Assembly: GCF_024054195.1 (NCBI RefSeq)
Contig: NZ_JAMXLB010000001.1
Location: 2,529,351 to 2,593,350 of the forward strand
Direction: 5' to 3'
Length of the DNA stretch: 64,000 nt
Source of the DNA: Flavobacterium sp. NRK F7
GTDB taxonomy: Bacteria; Bacteroidota; Bacteroidia; Flavobacteriales; Flavobacteriaceae
Below the pieces are notes generated by a model. That model ran no database searches, was not told where the DNA came from, and was given only the letters and a program-made list of their open reading frames with translations. The translations under genes were made by a program, and so were the position numbers. The number at the start of each line of letters is the position of its first letter. Positions within the stretch are counted from its first letter, which is position 1. Positions 63,268-64,000 of the stretch are shown here, piece by piece.

Positions 63268-63900
63268 ATGAAAACCAAAATATTATTACTTTCTTTTGCA
63301 GCTTTTTTAATCAGTTGTAATTTTCAAAAGTCTTCAGAGCAAAAAACAAATTCAAATAACAAAGATTATTTAGAAGTTCTAAATAAAAAAGAATCAGATT
63401 CTCAAAATAAGTCACAAGGCAATCTTGGTAATCTAATTTCTACTATTGAATTTGGAATAAAAGCAAATAGTGACGAAGCAAAAGATTTTGAAGACGGCAT
63501 TATACCTTGGGTTAGTATTGAAAATCCAAAAAGTGAAATCGATAGATTAATTGATGCTGACAAAATAGTTATTCCAAATTCAGAAATAACAGTAGTTATT
63601 GATTATCCATTAAATAATCCAGCTTCATTTATTTTAAAGAGTAACGAAAAAGGATTTACTAGAAAACAATTAATTCTAGAAATTAGCAAAAAGTATCACG
63701 AAATCTACAATACTGAAGAAAAAACTGCTGAAACAAAAACAATTCCTATTGAGAAAAGAGAAGGTTTAATCAATAGAAATGAAACTGATGGTAAATATGG
63801 AATATGGGGACATGATATTGGTGATTTAGATTTAAGTTCAATAGAAGTCTATGAATTAGAAAATGGCAAAGTCCAAATATTACTTGGTGTGGAATCTTAA
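63268..63900 (+). CDS. Cassette lipoprotein of unknown function (second)
   Basis: A 210-residue lipoprotein (signal ending AAFLISC, Cys17). The mature start is polar and rich in Ser, Asn, Lys and Gln; the end is ELENGKVQILLGVES. I recognise no family. It stands alone between repeats 3 and 4, 24 bp after repeat 3. The body is acidic with a cluster SNSEITVVIDYPLNNPASF, a possible beta-strand edge. Confidence 0.75.
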   Translation: MKTKILLLSFAAFLISCNFQKSSEQKTNSNNKDYLEVLNKKESDSQNKSQGNLGNLISTIEFGIKANSDEAKDFEDGIIPWVSIENPKSEIDRLIDADKIVIPNSEITVVIDYPLNNPASFILKSNEKGFTRKQLILEISKKYHEIYNTEEKTAETKTIPIEKREGLINRNETDGKYGIWGHDIGDLDLSSIEVYELENGKVQILLGVES

Positions 63901-63908
63901 ACATTAAC

Positions 63909-64000
63909 TGCCACTAAGAGCGGTTTTAAGAAATTGGGAGTTTAGGCAAAATTTAAAGGTAATTTTATATATTTGACTTTAGTCCTAATGGAATGGTTTG
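63909..64000 (+). repeat. Array repeat 4, left part, cut by window end
   Basis: It starts TGCCACTAAG (63909-63918), a variant of GCCRCTAAC, then 82 bp identical to 62346-62427. The copy runs to the last base of the window, so the array continues beyond it. Confidence 0.75.

Noticed and set aside
60366..64000. Classical mobile integron
   Set aside because: No integrase gene and no exact RYYYAAC/GTTRRRY cores are visible in the window. I therefore call the array integron-like only.

Overview
This window is chromosomal DNA from a low-G+C member of the Bacteroidota, most probably Flavobacteriaceae and close to Flavobacterium. The evidence is a fused lpxC-fabZ gene, a PorX response regulator and a C-terminal type IX secretion sorting domain, a DHS-like gene beside a short arginine decarboxylase, and many promoters of the TTG / TAnnTTTG type used by flavobacteria. 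No prophage, insertion sequence, CRISPR array or integrase gene is visible.

Layout. (1) 1-8270, minus strand: a probable envelope redox and metal-response block reads thioredoxin, ApbE flavin transferase, DUF4266 lipoprotein, DUF3570 protein, OmpR-type regulator, histidine kinase, a small His/Glu-rich secreted protein and a CzcA/CusA-type RND pump cut by the window edge. Four TTAAG boxes spaced exactly 11 bp lie between this operon and the divergent LTA-synthase-like gene. (2) 8420-15614: LTA-synthase-like protein, a VWA-type membrane protein, fabG, a di-haem peroxidase and sucD. (3) 15709-22233, minus strand: lipid A and fatty acid genes (an lpxD-like paralogue, efp, lpxA, lpxC-fabZ, lpxD) and an HD phosphohydrolase. 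(4) 22409-27278: unknown membrane protein, porX, tsaE, ald, DUF4258 protein and tRNA-Val. (5) 27414-33561: a sorting-domain protein, a small secreted protein and two tandem GH92 glycosidases. (6) 33562-43200: HxlR regulator with divergent nitroreductase, DJ-1 protein, proline dehydrogenase, aroB, speA plus DHS-like polyamine genes, a polyacidic protein, DinB, Lrp and an M14 peptidase. (7) 43201-52427: an HTH regulator with a run of palindromic sites, a lipoprotein, acyltransferase, kdsB, a RecD-like helicase, rsmD and its neighbours, and RNase P RNA.

(8) 52474-60107, minus strand: a tyrosinase, a LodA/GoxA-type CTQ-dependent oxidase, a small beta-rich protein, a LodB-type flavoprotein and a c-haem lipoprotein. 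The tyrosinase and oxidase have visibly richer G+C than their surroundings. LodB-type flavoproteins make the quinone cofactor of LodA-type oxidases, so these genes probably form one oxidative unit, with the haem protein as a possible electron acceptor.

(9) 60340-64000, plus strand: a cassette-like array. Unrelated genes (a PIN-GNAT-EVE-like fusion with an overlapping ASCH gene, then two orphan lipoproteins) are separated by repeats with CTAAC...GTTAG ends and internal inverted arms. Two of the repeats share an exact 82-bp segment that carries a TAnnTTTG box. This array and the CTQ/tyrosinase cluster are the most interesting parts of the window.
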